Assembly (NCBI GenBank): GCA_027622275.1
Contig: JAQBZB010000075.1
Location: 1 to 33,800 of the forward strand
Length of the DNA stretch: 33,800 nt
Reading direction: 5' to 3'
Source: Planctomycetota bacterium
GTDB lineage: Bacteria; Planctomycetota; Planctomycetia; Pirellulales; Pirellulaceae
Shown here: positions 24,539 to 33,038 of the stretch, in pieces
Position numbering within the stretch: position 1 is the stretch's first letter
Layout of the letters: every line of letters begins with the position of its first letter
Made by a program: the position numbers and the translations under genes
The notes under the pieces: generated by a model
What the model saw: only the letters and a program-made list of their open reading frames with translations
Database searches by the model: none
What the model was told of the DNA's origin: nothing

Positions 24539-25888
24539 GGTAACGCCGCCCGTGTACAGAACGTCCATCACCTTTCCTTGGTTCAGATGTCGCGGTCGGT
24601 TGAAACGATCCGGGACCGTTTGGTGCGGGTCGATTCCCAAGGCGGTGTAAATCGTGGCACCCATGTCATTGGGATGGTAAGGCGGAGTAACCGGGTAGGC
24701 ACCGAGTCGGTCTGACTTGCCGATGACTTGCCCGCCTTGGACGCCGCCGCCGGCAAACACAGCCGTATACACCGGCGCCCAGTGGTGGCGTCCGGGAACG
24801 GTCTGGCCAGCGAGAGGTGAAATCGTCGGCGTGCGGCCGAACTCGCCCACGCAAATGACGAGTGTTTGGTCGAGCAGTCCTCGATCCTCGAGATCATCCA
24901 AGAACGCACTGACTCCCGTATCGAGCGCGGGCAACATCGTCTTTAGCCTTGGGAAATGATCGACGTGCGTATCCCACGTCTGCACATTCCCCATGTTGCA
25001 CTGAATGACGGGCATCTCCAGTTCGACAAGCCGTCGGGCGAGCAGCAACGTCTGGCCGTATTGGTGCCGTCCGTAACGGTCGCGCGCGGCCGCTGGTTCG
25101 GCTTTAATGTCCAGTGCGCTGCCCAGTTTCGATGACGTCAGCATCGAGAAGGCCCGCTCTTGCTCGTCGCTGTACTTGAGTCCTTGCTCGGTCGCGTTGA
25201 GGCCGTCGCGTTGTCGATTGATGTGCTCCAGCAGGCGGCGTCGCTCGCCAAGTCGTACCACGCTCAAGCCATCCAACAGGGACAGGCCGCGCACCTTGTA
25301 GTCGTCGCTGTTAGGATCGTCCTTCAAAACAAAGGGATCGTACTTGGCACCGAGAAAGCCGGCATGTTGCCCCGGCCAAACGAGCACACCTTCGATCAGC
25401 GGATTCGGAATGGTGACTTGGCTCGGCAGGCCGTCTGCCCGCGGACGGAGATTGGACAGGGCCGCACCGTAGGACGGCCAATCGGCACGATTGAGTGACT
25501 TGTCTTCGTTCGAATCTCCGCGAAAAGTTTGGATCGCTCCGGTCAAGGCGTTATGCGAGCCGGACAGATGCCGATTATCGCCGTGAGCCATCGAACGAAC
25601 GATCGCCAGCTTGCCGGCGCGCTTGGCCATTTCGGGCATCTTGTCCGAGAACTGAACTCCTGTTAACGATGTCGCTATCGGTTCGAACTCGCCCTTGACC
25701 TCCGACGCGTCGGGCTTCGGGTCGAACATGTCAATGTGACTGCCGCCGCCTGTCAAAAAAATCAACACGACCGACTTGGCGCGTCGCGGTTGGTTGGCGG
25801 CTATTGCTTGCTGCCCCAAGAGGCCCGTCAACCCCAGGCCAAAAAAAGACGAGCAGCCAACTTGTAGAAGTTCGCGGCGATGGAACAT
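24536..25888 (-). CDS. DUF1501 family protein, Tat-type signal
   Basis: 450 residues. It begins MFHRRELLQVGCSSFFGLGL, with a twin-arginine motif and hydrophobic stretch, so probably Tat-exported. The DUF1501 (sulfatase/alkaline-phosphatase-like fold) motifs are VVLIFLTGGGSHIDMFDPKP, SMAHGDNRHLSGSHNALTG, NMGNVQTWDTHVDHFP, LVICVGEFGRTP, GRHHWAPVYTAVFAGGG and HPNDMGATIYTALGIDP. Metal-binding His/Asp residues are retained. The substrate is unknown; these often pair with DUF1549/DUF1553 cytochrome-type genes in planctomycetes, not seen here. ATG 25888 is chosen because GGAAGA lies 8 nt upstream; longer starts would run towards or into the DUF423 gene. The stop lies in a dispersed repeat. Confidence 0.93.
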   Translation of the reverse strand: MFHRRELLQVGCSSFFGLGLTGLLGQQAIAANQPRRAKSVVLIFLTGGGSHIDMFDPKPDASEVKGEFEPIATSLTGVQFSDKMPEMAKRAGKLAIVRSMAHGDNRHLSGSHNALTGAIQTFRGDSNEDKSLNRADWPSYGAALSNLRPRADGLPSQVTIPNPLIEGVLVWPGQHAGFLGAKYDPFVLKDDPNSDDYKVRGLSLLDGLSVVRLGERRRLLEHINRQRDGLNATEQGLKYSDEQERAFSMLTSSKLGSALDIKAEPAAARDRYGRHQYGQTLLLARRLVELEMPVIQCNMGNVQTWDTHVDHFPRLKTMLPALDTGVSAFLDDLEDRGLLDQTLVICVGEFGRTPTISPLAGQTVPGRHHWAPVYTAVFAGGGVQGGQVIGKSDRLGAYPVTPPYHPNDMGATIYTALGIDPHQTVPDRFNRPRHLNQGKVMDVLYTGGVT

Positions 25889-25967
25889 GGCGTGTTCTTC
25901 CGAGGTAGGAATGTTGGACAGTTTTGCCATTAGAACACGTCGTGCCGCGGATCTCAATGTCGAAGCA

Positions 25968-26372
25968 TTAGTCTTGAGACTTCCACGCGGCCATTGCCAG
26001 CAAGATCCACCCAACGATCAAACAAGTACCGCCGATCGGTACGACTGCGCCGAGGATCTTGGCACCTGAAAGAACGAGCGTGTACAAACAGCCGCTAAAG
26101 ATCGTGACGCCGACGATGAACAGCTTCGCCGACCAACCGAGATACCGGGTATTGCCTCGCATGGCGCGCAGCCCGATCGCCAACAACGCCAAAGCGTGAT
26201 ACATCTGGTAGCGCACGGCGACTTCCCAGGTCGCCAACTGCTTCACTTGCTCTTGGGGCTCCAGCCCCCACTGGGCGACCGCGCCTTCCAGCCAGTGTGC
26301 GCCAAACGCTCCGAGGGCAACGCCCAAGCCACCGAGAACACTTCCCGCAACGAGAATCTGTCGGGGTCTCAC
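25968..26372 (-). CDS. DUF423 family inner-membrane protein
   Basis: 134 residues with four hydrophobic helices. LGGLGVALGAFGAHWLE near the N-terminus and VRYQMYHALALLAIG are the family hallmarks (YgdD-like). FSGCLYTLVLSG and IGGTCLIVGWILLA complete the pattern. Function is unknown in general. The start is GTG 26372 with GAGGTG 8 nt upstream. It lies 79 bp upstream of the DUF1501 gene on the same strand. Confidence 0.9.
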   Translation of the reverse strand: MRPRQILVAGSVLGGLGVALGAFGAHWLEGAVAQWGLEPQEQVKQLATWEVAVRYQMYHALALLAIGLRAMRGNTRYLGWSAKLFIVGVTIFSGCLYTLVLSGAKILGAVVPIGGTCLIVGWILLAMAAWKSQD

Positions 26373-26397
26373 TCTTCACCTCGTAAAATGCCTCCAC

Positions 26398-26431
26398 ATA
26401 AAAACAGCCCGTCGCGCGAGCAACGGGCTGT
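26398..26431 (-). terminator. Rho-independent terminator of the secretin gene
   Basis: ACAGCCCGT (26404-26412) pairs with ACGGGCTGT (26423-26431) across a 10-nt loop. On minus it is followed by TTTTTAT. It lies 27 bp beyond the secretin stop, separating it from the DUF423 gene. Confidence 0.8.
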
Positions 26432-26457
26432 GACGAATCGACGCAGGTCGGTTGAAG

Positions 26458-29400
26458 TTACGGCACGATTTCGATGCCGAGTTTCTCTTCCTCTTCTTCC
26501 TGGATGATGATGCGGGGCGTGACCATCAGCATCAGGCTGGTTGTCTCTCGTCCGATACCGACGTTCTTAAACAGCCGGTTCACGTACGGGATCTTGTTCA
26601 ACATCGGGACGCCTTGTTCGGCGCGAGCTTCCGACAATCGTTTGATTCCGCCGAGCAGAACCGTACCTCCATCCGGCACGCTCACGGTCGTCGAGACCGT
26701 CGTAAACGAGAACGTCGGCAGCTGAACGGTCGTACCTTCCGTCGTTGTTTGGGCGTTGTCCGTGTTGCCAGTCAGTTCGCCGTTCGCATCTTTAACATTC
26801 GAGCCGGTGTTCGTGGTCGTCTTGCCATCGAAAGTGAACTCTTCGACGTCGCCGATCTGGCTGAACATGGGAACCAGCGTCAAGCGGACAAACCGTCGGT
26901 CGTGGGAGACAACCGCTTGAACGCTCAGTGATGTTCCTTCGCTGAGTACCACGATCACTGGCTGATGAGCCGCCGCGAAGTCGCCGACGACCGGAATCAA
27001 GCTCGTGACGAACGGCCGTTGCGAAACGTCGCTGACGGACGCCTGTTGACCGTTGAACAGAGTGACCTTCGGAGCTTGAAGCACGTTGCTGCGATCGCTT
27101 CCCGTGGCTGCTTGGACGAGAAAGAACGCCTCGATGTCGCTCAAGATCGCGAACCCAAAGTTCGCGGCGTTGGGTGCGTTGAAGCCGCCGAATGCCGGGG
27201 CCGTAACACCGAACCCATCTTGCGTGAACGAGAAGTCGAAGTCGCCGGTCGGCACGCCGGCTGGGGTCAAACCAACGGAAACACTTGGTCCCGAATCATC
27301 TGCCGGCAATGCCGTCACGTTGTCATCGACATCGAAGTCGAAGTCGACGCCGATCCGTTCGAAGAAGTCGTCCCGCAGCGTGATAAACCGAACCTCGATG
27401 GTAACTTGCAAGTCCTGCAGTCGCCGAAGCTGTTCGAGCAAGTCCGCGATCTGTTCGTGAACGTCCTGCGTCTGGCTGATGACCAGGCTCAAGTTCGTCG
27501 GGAACGGCTCGATGGCACCAGGACCACCAACTTCGTCCCACGTATCCGGCTTGATCGTCGACGTGATCAACTCGATGAGCGTATCGAAGTCGGCCAACGC
27601 GGCACCACCCATGCCGCCGGGACCATAACCCAACGATTGCGACGGACGAGATTTGAGACCTTGCGGAAGGCCACCGTAGGAATTCATCTGAGCAAGTGCC
27701 GAAGCGCTTGCCGGGCCACCCCCGTGAAGGTCGTTGACAGAAACCGTCAACGGTAACGGTGCCATTGATACCGGTTGGATGCCACCACCGTAGCCGAGCG
27801 AGTTGTGAGCTTCCCGGATCGCTGACGGAAGTCCGATGTTGTAGCCGGGAATGAAATTCGGAATCGGAATCACAAGGTCCGCGACGTTGTAGACGCGGTT
27901 ATGGACATTCGAGTCGCGCAGCTGCTCGCTCGTGATGCGCAGCACTTCGTTTTGGATGACGTAGCTCAATCGCAACGGTTCGAGAATCAGGTTCAAAGCA
28001 CTTCGCAGCGAGATCGCTTGCGTCAACGTGATATCAACCGGCGTATCGCTGGTGACGCCTTCCGCGGCGAGACCCTGCGGATCAGCGTAGATGTTGACGC
28101 CCGAAAGACTGGCGAGCGTGTCGAGCACTTCCTTCAGAGGTCGATTGTTGAAGTTCACTTCGACGGGCTTCTTCAGCGTGTTCTGAATCTCCATCTCGGT
28201 CGGCGACAGCCGACGCTGCTCCATTTCGAGTTGTTCGTAACGGCTTTTCTTGAGGTCGAGCCAGCGTTGCGTACCACCAAAGTCGATCGGGTGGTCGTCA
28301 CCAACGGTTGCAATCGAAGCCGCGTCGGTGTCGAGCATGCTATCGACGAATCCCCTCTCCTTCTGCTCGGCGATCCTATGATTGCGTTCTATATTTCGTA
28401 GAAACTTACTTTTACTGGTGACTAATCGTGTGATTGGCGAGTCCGGATCGAGTTCGCGGATCTGACGCGCGAGAACCTCGGCTTCGGCGTGCCGTTCTTC
28501 GTCGACGAGATCGTTGAACTGCTCGACCAACTCGGCAAGCTTCTGCTGAACTTCGTTCGCTCGCGTGCGGTCACGGTCAATCGATTCGATCACTTCGCGA
28601 TTCCGCTCTTTCAAATCGATGTCACCTTCATGCTGTTGGATATAAGCTTCAATACCGACGAGTTCTTTATCGACGATAGTCAACAACTGGCGTCTCGCGC
28701 CGGGATCAACGTCGGACTGGGAAACCCGTTCGCGGAGTTGCGCGACCCGCTGCAAGGCTCCGCGGGGATACTTTCGGACCAGCGCCCGAGCTTCATCGGT
28801 TTCGTTGGTGATTTCTCGAAACAGTTGCTGGCGCAGCAGCTCTTGCTGGGCATCGACTTCTTCCAAAGGAGAAGGCTCGCGAAGGGGACGATTGCCAGCC
28901 GCGTTGAGCAGGCTAAGTTTGTCTTTCAGATCTTGGCGGGTGATCGGATCAAGCTCTTGCTGGTATTGCCAGGCGTCCCGGAACAGGCTCAATGCCGCAT
29001 CGCGATCCTGAGCCTCCAACGCCCGGAGCCCTTCGCGATACCTTTGCAGACCGGTTGATTCGTCGGGCCGTCGGAGGGCTGGAGTTGGGATTTCTGCTTG
29101 GGCGTAACGATTCCGAGTGAGGTCGGTTTCCGGTGTGTAGAGCCCTTGGCTGACTGGCGAACGTCCTGTTGGTGTTCCGCCATTTGCGACGGCGGGCATT
29201 GTTTCGAAGTTTCCAGCGGGAATGACACCGGAGCCACCCTGACGATTTATTTGACTTCGAATCTGAAGCAGCACTTCCCAAGGTCGCGTTTCGCCTTGTG
29301 TAAACTCATAATCCGGAACGCGGATGGCTTGAGCGTCTTCAGCGAATTGCAGCGCGGAACGTAAATCACCGCGACCGAGTGCAGCTTGAGCTTGAGCCAG

Positions 29401-30270
29401 CAGTCGCAAGGACTCCCGTTTCCGCGGACTCGCCGACGCAGCGTATCCCGTTTGTGGACCGTTGGCCAATTGTGCTGGGTTCGTGACCACGCTTCCTTCG
29501 AAGGCGCTGTCCGCTGTCGATGGGAGCGGCTTGATGGGCGGCAATCGATCCCGTTCGCGGGGCGCGAAATCAGCTGGCCTGGTTGGGAACGGTGACGTCG
29601 GTTGCAGTTGTGCAATGCGGCCGATGTCGATGCCGGCTTGTTGCAGCTCGGACGCGAATTGAATCGGGGAGAACTCGCCGGGCGCGAACGAAGCGCCCGT
29701 TGCGACGGCTCGTTGATACCAAGCCAGAGCTGCCGTCTTGTCGCCCTGCTGAAGAGCGAGACGGCCTCGGTGGAGGTACTCGTTGGCTTGGGCCTGACCG
29801 GTGTTCGTCAGTTGATTCAATACCTGATCACGTCCTGTTGGGGTTGCGTAGCCCGTCCTGGGTGTCGGCGAGCCGTTCGGAACGGGTGTCGCCGGAGCAA
29901 ACTGCTGGCTTGTTGCCGGTGGCCGCGTGGCACCTGCACCGCGCGCGGCGGCGATGTCGCGGCGAATTTTTGCGGGCGTGTCAGCAAATCGCGATCGCAC
30001 CAAGTCGTAATTCGCGTTGAACTTCTCAGCGCCGTCGACGTAGTATTCGGCGTCATCCGGCTTGCCTGCTTCGAGTGCCTGGCGAGCGTACCGCAACCAC
30101 TTGTCCGCTTCGCGTTGGCGGGCGGCTTCATCGGCGGACGGGGTTTGGCCGAACGCCGCATTGGCGTTGATGATCGCTGTGAGCACGGGTTGGCTCTCGG
30201 CGAGTGCGGCTTGCTGCAGAGTGACCGCTAGGGCGATACATCCGATCGATACCTTACAGATCGCTTTCAA
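26458..30270 (-). CDS. Secretin (type II/III secretion or type IV pilus outer-membrane channel) with TPR/coiled-coil N-terminus
   Basis: 1270 residues, about twice the usual GspD/PilQ length. In order: signal peptide (1-24); TPR-like segments (about 45-100, 160-200, 290-325, 410-445); a charged coiled-coil region (about 480-690); an STN/N0-type domain (about 695-775, VEVNFNNRPLKEVLDTLASL); an N1-like domain (about 890-960); and the secretin barrel (about 965-1260, with VPDGGTVLLGGIKRL, NKIPYVNRLFKN and LMLMVTPRI). It ends in an acidic EEEEE tail. The start is TTG 30270, preceded by AAGGAG at 8 nt spacing; no ATG fits. It lies between its own candidate promoter (30509-30537) and terminator, downstream of two co-oriented membrane/Gly-rich genes. 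The N-terminus may bind peptidoglycan or assembly partners (inference). Confidence 0.92.
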   Translation of the reverse strand: MKAICKVSIGCIALAVTLQQAALAESQPVLTAIINANAAFGQTPSADEAARQREADKWLRYARQALEAGKPDDAEYYVDGAEKFNANYDLVRSRFADTPAKIRRDIAAARGAGATRPPATSQQFAPATPVPNGSPTPRTGYATPTGRDQVLNQLTNTGQAQANEYLHRGRLALQQGDKTAALAWYQRAVATGASFAPGEFSPIQFASELQQAGIDIGRIAQLQPTSPFPTRPADFAPRERDRLPPIKPLPSTADSAFEGSVVTNPAQLANGPQTGYAASASPRKRESLRLLAQAQAALGRGDLRSALQFAEDAQAIRVPDYEFTQGETRPWEVLLQIRSQINRQGGSGVIPAGNFETMPAVANGGTPTGRSPVSQGLYTPETDLTRNRYAQAEIPTPALRRPDESTGLQRYREGLRALEAQDRDAALSLFRDAWQYQQELDPITRQDLKDKLSLLNAAGNRPLREPSPLEEVDAQQELLRQQLFREITNETDEARALVRKYPRGALQRVAQLRERVSQSDVDPGARRQLLTIVDKELVGIEAYIQQHEGDIDLKERNREVIESIDRDRTRANEVQQKLAELVEQFNDLVDEERHAEAEVLARQIRELDPDSPITRLVTSKSKFLRNIERNHRIAEQKERGFVDSMLDTDAASIATVGDDHPIDFGGTQRWLDLKKSRYEQLEMEQRRLSPTEMEIQNTLKKPVEVNFNNRPLKEVLDTLASLSGVNIYADPQGLAAEGVTSDTPVDITLTQAISLRSALNLILEPLRLSYVIQNEVLRITSEQLRDSNVHNRVYNVADLVIPIPNFIPGYNIGLPSAIREAHNSLGYGGGIQPVSMAPLPLTVSVNDLHGGGPASASALAQMNSYGGLPQGLKSRPSQSLGYGPGGMGGAALADFDTLIELITSTIKPDTWDEVGGPGAIEPFPTNLSLVISQTQDVHEQIADLLEQLRRLQDLQVTIEVRFITLRDDFFERIGVDFDFDVDDNVTALPADDSGPSVSVGLTPAGVPTGDFDFSFTQDGFGVTAPAFGGFNAPNAANFGFAILSDIEAFFLVQAATGSDRSNVLQAPKVTLFNGQQASVSDVSQRPFVTSLIPVVGDFAAAHQPVIVVLSEGTSLSVQAVVSHDRRFVRLTLVPMFSQIGDVEEFTFDGKTTTNTGSNVKDANGELTGNTDNAQTTTEGTTVQLPTFSFTTVSTTVSVPDGGTVLLGGIKRLSEARAEQGVPMLNKIPYVNRLFKNVGIGRETTSLMLMVTPRIIIQEEEEEKLGIEIVP

Positions 30271-30384
30271 CGCGACTCTCCTTCTTCGAGAAGTTTTTTT
30301 CCCTACTGTCCCCGTCGTCTGGGTTTGCCATCGTCCGGGTAAGATGGTGAATCAGCGAGGTGCCCAACCAGTCTTGCATTACCT

Positions 30385-30398
30385 TGCGAGAACTCGCA
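30385..30398. promoter_or_regulatory. Small palindrome upstream of the secretin gene
   Basis: TGCGAG and CTCGCA flank AA, giving a 6-bp inverted repeat about 115 bp before the TTG start, downstream of the candidate promoter. It could be a regulator site or a leader hairpin. The rest of 30271-30508 shows no gene. Confidence 0.3.
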
Positions 30399-30508
30399 TT
30401 TTTGACAAGGCGGCAATGTGAAACTAGCGGCCACGCCCACTCGGAGAAACACCATCACGGGGTTGTGTAACCTCTGACAGGCTTATCTTTTGGTAGACGA
30501 GAGCGGGA

Positions 30509-30537
30509 TAAATACTCGCGTCTGCGAATGCGGTCAA
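30509..30537 (-). promoter_or_regulatory. Candidate promoter of the secretin gene
   Basis: On minus, TTGACC (30532-30537) and TATTTA (30509-30514) are 17 bp apart. It lies just after the strong terminator at 30561-30595, which isolates the secretin from upstream transcription, so a promoter is needed here. It would give a leader of about 230 nt. Confidence 0.5.
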
Positions 30538-30560
30538 GGTCATTTGTGAGAAGTGGCAAT

Positions 30561-30595
30561 AAAAAAAGCTCCATTCGGAGAACGAATGGAGCTTT
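30561..30595 (-). terminator. Rho-independent terminator after the membrane-anchored repeat protein gene
   Basis: A 13-bp perfect stem (30565-30577 with 30583-30595; arm AAAGCTCCATTCG) with loop GAGAA is followed on minus by seven T. It lies 51 bp beyond the stop codon at 30647. Confidence 0.92.
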
Positions 30596-30646
30596 GCAGT
30601 TGGCGAAGATTACGATCTGGCCAATTGGTAGCTGTCAACAGGCTAA

Positions 30647-32938
30647 CTATTTTCCGAGCATGCTTTCCATGTTCCCGTAATCCATTATCTCGTCGTCGGA
30701 GGCCTCGCCAGCCGCTTCGACAAAAATCGGTGGTGGTGGTGGAGCATACTTGTCAAAGATGTGCCAGTCGTCCAATTCATTGCGGACGATGAAGTTCCCA
30801 GACGCATCAATCACGGCAACTTCGCCAGGTGTTAGGAGAGCTTGCTCATTGTCTTTCGAGGCTTCCAGGAGTTCGCCACCGCGGAGATCCACGACAAGTT
30901 CGCCCGACGACAACGGGTAATCTGGAATTGTTTTGAAGCTTAGCGTTACCGGATTGATCACATTGGCTTGAATTGGCTTGCTAAAAAACGTACCTCTCGA
31001 AGCCGTCAGGATGCCTGGCAGGTCGATCGCATACTTAGGATTCCAAGTCAGATTCATGACGTCTGCGGTTGGCTCACCTTCGGCCGGAATCGAGTAGCCA
31101 GTCTTCTGTCCGATGTTGGGCTCGGAGCTACGAACAATGTCCAGCAGGCGAGGGATGGTGACACCGCCGGCATATGTCTCGGGTTTCAGGCTGACGAAGA
31201 CGGGAGCGGTTGGTTCGCTCCACTCGCTCTTCAGCGTGAACAGACGGATGGGCGTCTTCAATGCGGCAGCTTGCTTGGCTTCGTCAGCCGCAACGGTTGC
31301 CAGTCGCGTGCGAACCGTGTCGTGCAAATCGCGGTCCTGTGGTTGCGCCTGTGGGTTTCGCGGGTGATTGGGATCTTCCACCTCAACTTGAACTCGATAG
31401 ACGTACTTTTTACCGGGTTGGATGTAGTCGAAGAAACGGACCATGAGGAACTCGGCCTGCGGGCCGCGAACGAGCTGAGAGTTCATTCCTCCCATCCCCT
31501 CACCGTAACTTTGGCCAGCCATCCCTGCACCGCCAGCTCCGGGCATCCCTGCACCGCCAGCTCCAGGCATGCCTGCACCACCAGCTCCGGGCATGCCTGC
31601 ACCACCAGCTCCGGGCATGCCTGCACCGCCAGCTCCGGGCATGCCTGCACCGCCAGCTCCGGGCATGCCTGCACCGCCAGTTGCTCCATACGTTCCCGTT
31701 CCGGTAGCGCCGACTCCAGGGCGTCGGGCTCCTGGAGTCACGGGAGTTGCGTCGATGGCGGCGGCTTTGCCCAAATCGTTGATGTCCATCAGTTCGGGAC
31801 CAACTCGCTCGGCCGCTCTTGCCTTTACTTCTTCCTGGATTTGCACTTTTGAGTGCGTGGCCAACTCGCGAAGATCTCGAAACATGACCGGCGGCACGGG
31901 CATCGTCAAAATGCCATGCGACAAGTATTTCGAATCAGCGATCTCGCCGGGAAAACCCGCAAATCCAACCCTTTGAATCATTTGGAGGGAATCGTCGGTG
32001 GTTGTGATGCGGGTCCATGTTAAGGGCTCGTTCGGATCGTTTGGTACTTCGGCTCGCTCGGCGATAAAGGACATATATCGCGGAATGTCTCGAGACGGCT
32101 TGTAATCGGCGGCGTTAGCAAAGACTCGTTCGAACTCGTCCCATTGTTGTTGATATGGCACGAGTCCCCTCACCGATACGACATGAACGGAACGTCCAAT
32201 GACGGACAAACCCTTTGGCGTCGAAGTTGCGTTGGGACGATATCCGTGGAACTTATTAGCATCCGCTCTCACCGATGGACCGGCAGCACCTGCAACTCCA
32301 CCCACCTCCATTCCCATGGGGCCACCGGCACCATACACCGACTCTTGTTCTCCCCCCTCCCCGTACATGCCCTCCATCATTGATTCATTGGCACCCATAC
32401 CTTCACTGCCGTTGGCCGAATCCCCGCGACTCTTCTTCTTTGGCTTCCTTTTCTTTTTGGGTGCCTCAATCTTCTTCTGTTCCATGTTCCCAAGGTCCGC
32501 AAATGGATCGGTCAAACCTTCCCTTGCTTTGAACGCCAAGCTACCGGAGACGACGGTCACCTCGAGATCGGTCACGGCGAAAACTTCTGGATCCTGACGC
32601 GGAGTCGCTGAATTTGGGGGGCTACCGATTAACGGTGTGTCGAGCCGGTAGTAACTTTCTGACGTCACCGCATCGCCCTCTCCTTTACGAACAAGGTGGT
32701 CCAGCGACGGCGTGAATTCGTCTTTGATGTTGTCCCAAGTGGCCTTTTCGATCGTCTCTGCAACCGCATCGACCTCGCTTGCCAGCTGCGCCGGATTCTG
32801 GGCTCCAATCCCTTCGAGATTCGATCCACTCCAGATAAACAAACCGAGTAAAAGAAGAACGACCGCTAGCACGATCTTCTCGGTGTGATTGAAAAAGAAG
32901 CCTTGCACGGATTCCTTATCGAGTTTCAACTTGGCCAT
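30647..32938 (-). CDS. Membrane-anchored protein with octapeptide repeats, secretin-locus component
   Basis: 763 residues. A short cytoplasmic start (MAKLKLDKESVQGFFFNHTE) leads into one transmembrane helix (about 21-38, IVLAVVLLLLGLFIWSG); the rest is probably periplasmic. A Lys-rich patch (KKIEAPKKKRKPKKK, about 160) and a Met/Gly-rich stretch follow. Residues about 418-473 are a tandem repeat of GAGMPGAG units. The C-terminal part (about 490-750) is non-repetitive, with YVYRVQVEVEDPNHP. It lies between a Gly-rich gene and the secretin on one strand, the place held by inner-membrane alignment proteins (PilN/PilO or Amuc_1099-like) in pilus loci. That role is inferred from position only. It ends at a strong terminator. 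Confidence 0.82.
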   Translation of the reverse strand: MAKLKLDKESVQGFFFNHTEKIVLAVVLLLLGLFIWSGSNLEGIGAQNPAQLASEVDAVAETIEKATWDNIKDEFTPSLDHLVRKGEGDAVTSESYYRLDTPLIGSPPNSATPRQDPEVFAVTDLEVTVVSGSLAFKAREGLTDPFADLGNMEQKKIEAPKKKRKPKKKSRGDSANGSEGMGANESMMEGMYGEGGEQESVYGAGGPMGMEVGGVAGAAGPSVRADANKFHGYRPNATSTPKGLSVIGRSVHVVSVRGLVPYQQQWDEFERVFANAADYKPSRDIPRYMSFIAERAEVPNDPNEPLTWTRITTTDDSLQMIQRVGFAGFPGEIADSKYLSHGILTMPVPPVMFRDLRELATHSKVQIQEEVKARAAERVGPELMDINDLGKAAAIDATPVTPGARRPGVGATGTGTYGATGGAGMPGAGGAGMPGAGGAGMPGAGGAGMPGAGGAGMPGAGGAGMPGAGGAGMAGQSYGEGMGGMNSQLVRGPQAEFLMVRFFDYIQPGKKYVYRVQVEVEDPNHPRNPQAQPQDRDLHDTVRTRLATVAADEAKQAAALKTPIRLFTLKSEWSEPTAPVFVSLKPETYAGGVTIPRLLDIVRSSEPNIGQKTGYSIPAEGEPTADVMNLTWNPKYAIDLPGILTASRGTFFSKPIQANVINPVTLSFKTIPDYPLSSGELVVDLRGGELLEASKDNEQALLTPGEVAVIDASGNFIVRNELDDWHIFDKYAPPPPPIFVEAAGEASDDEIMDYGNMESMLGK
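31520..31685. repeat. 24-bp minisatellite inside the membrane-anchored protein gene
   Basis: Six full units and one partial of 24 bp begin CATCCC or CATGCC then TGCACCGCCAGCTCC on plus, encoding an 8-residue GAGMPGAG repeat on minus. Units differ by one or two bases (CCG/CCA, CTCCGG/CTCCAG), mostly synonymous. Length variation between strains is likely. Confidence 0.93.
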
Positions 32939-33038
32939 TTCATTGGCTCCTGAACTTGCTCCGTCCCCTGTCGATCTGGTCTTGCATCAGCATAACATGT
33001 TTGGCCCCTGGCAGAACACGCAATCCCTTTCTGGAAGC

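Noticed and set aside
31520-31685. CRISPR-like array
   Set aside because: The 24-bp units abut without spacers and are in frame within a coding gene; no cas genes are present.
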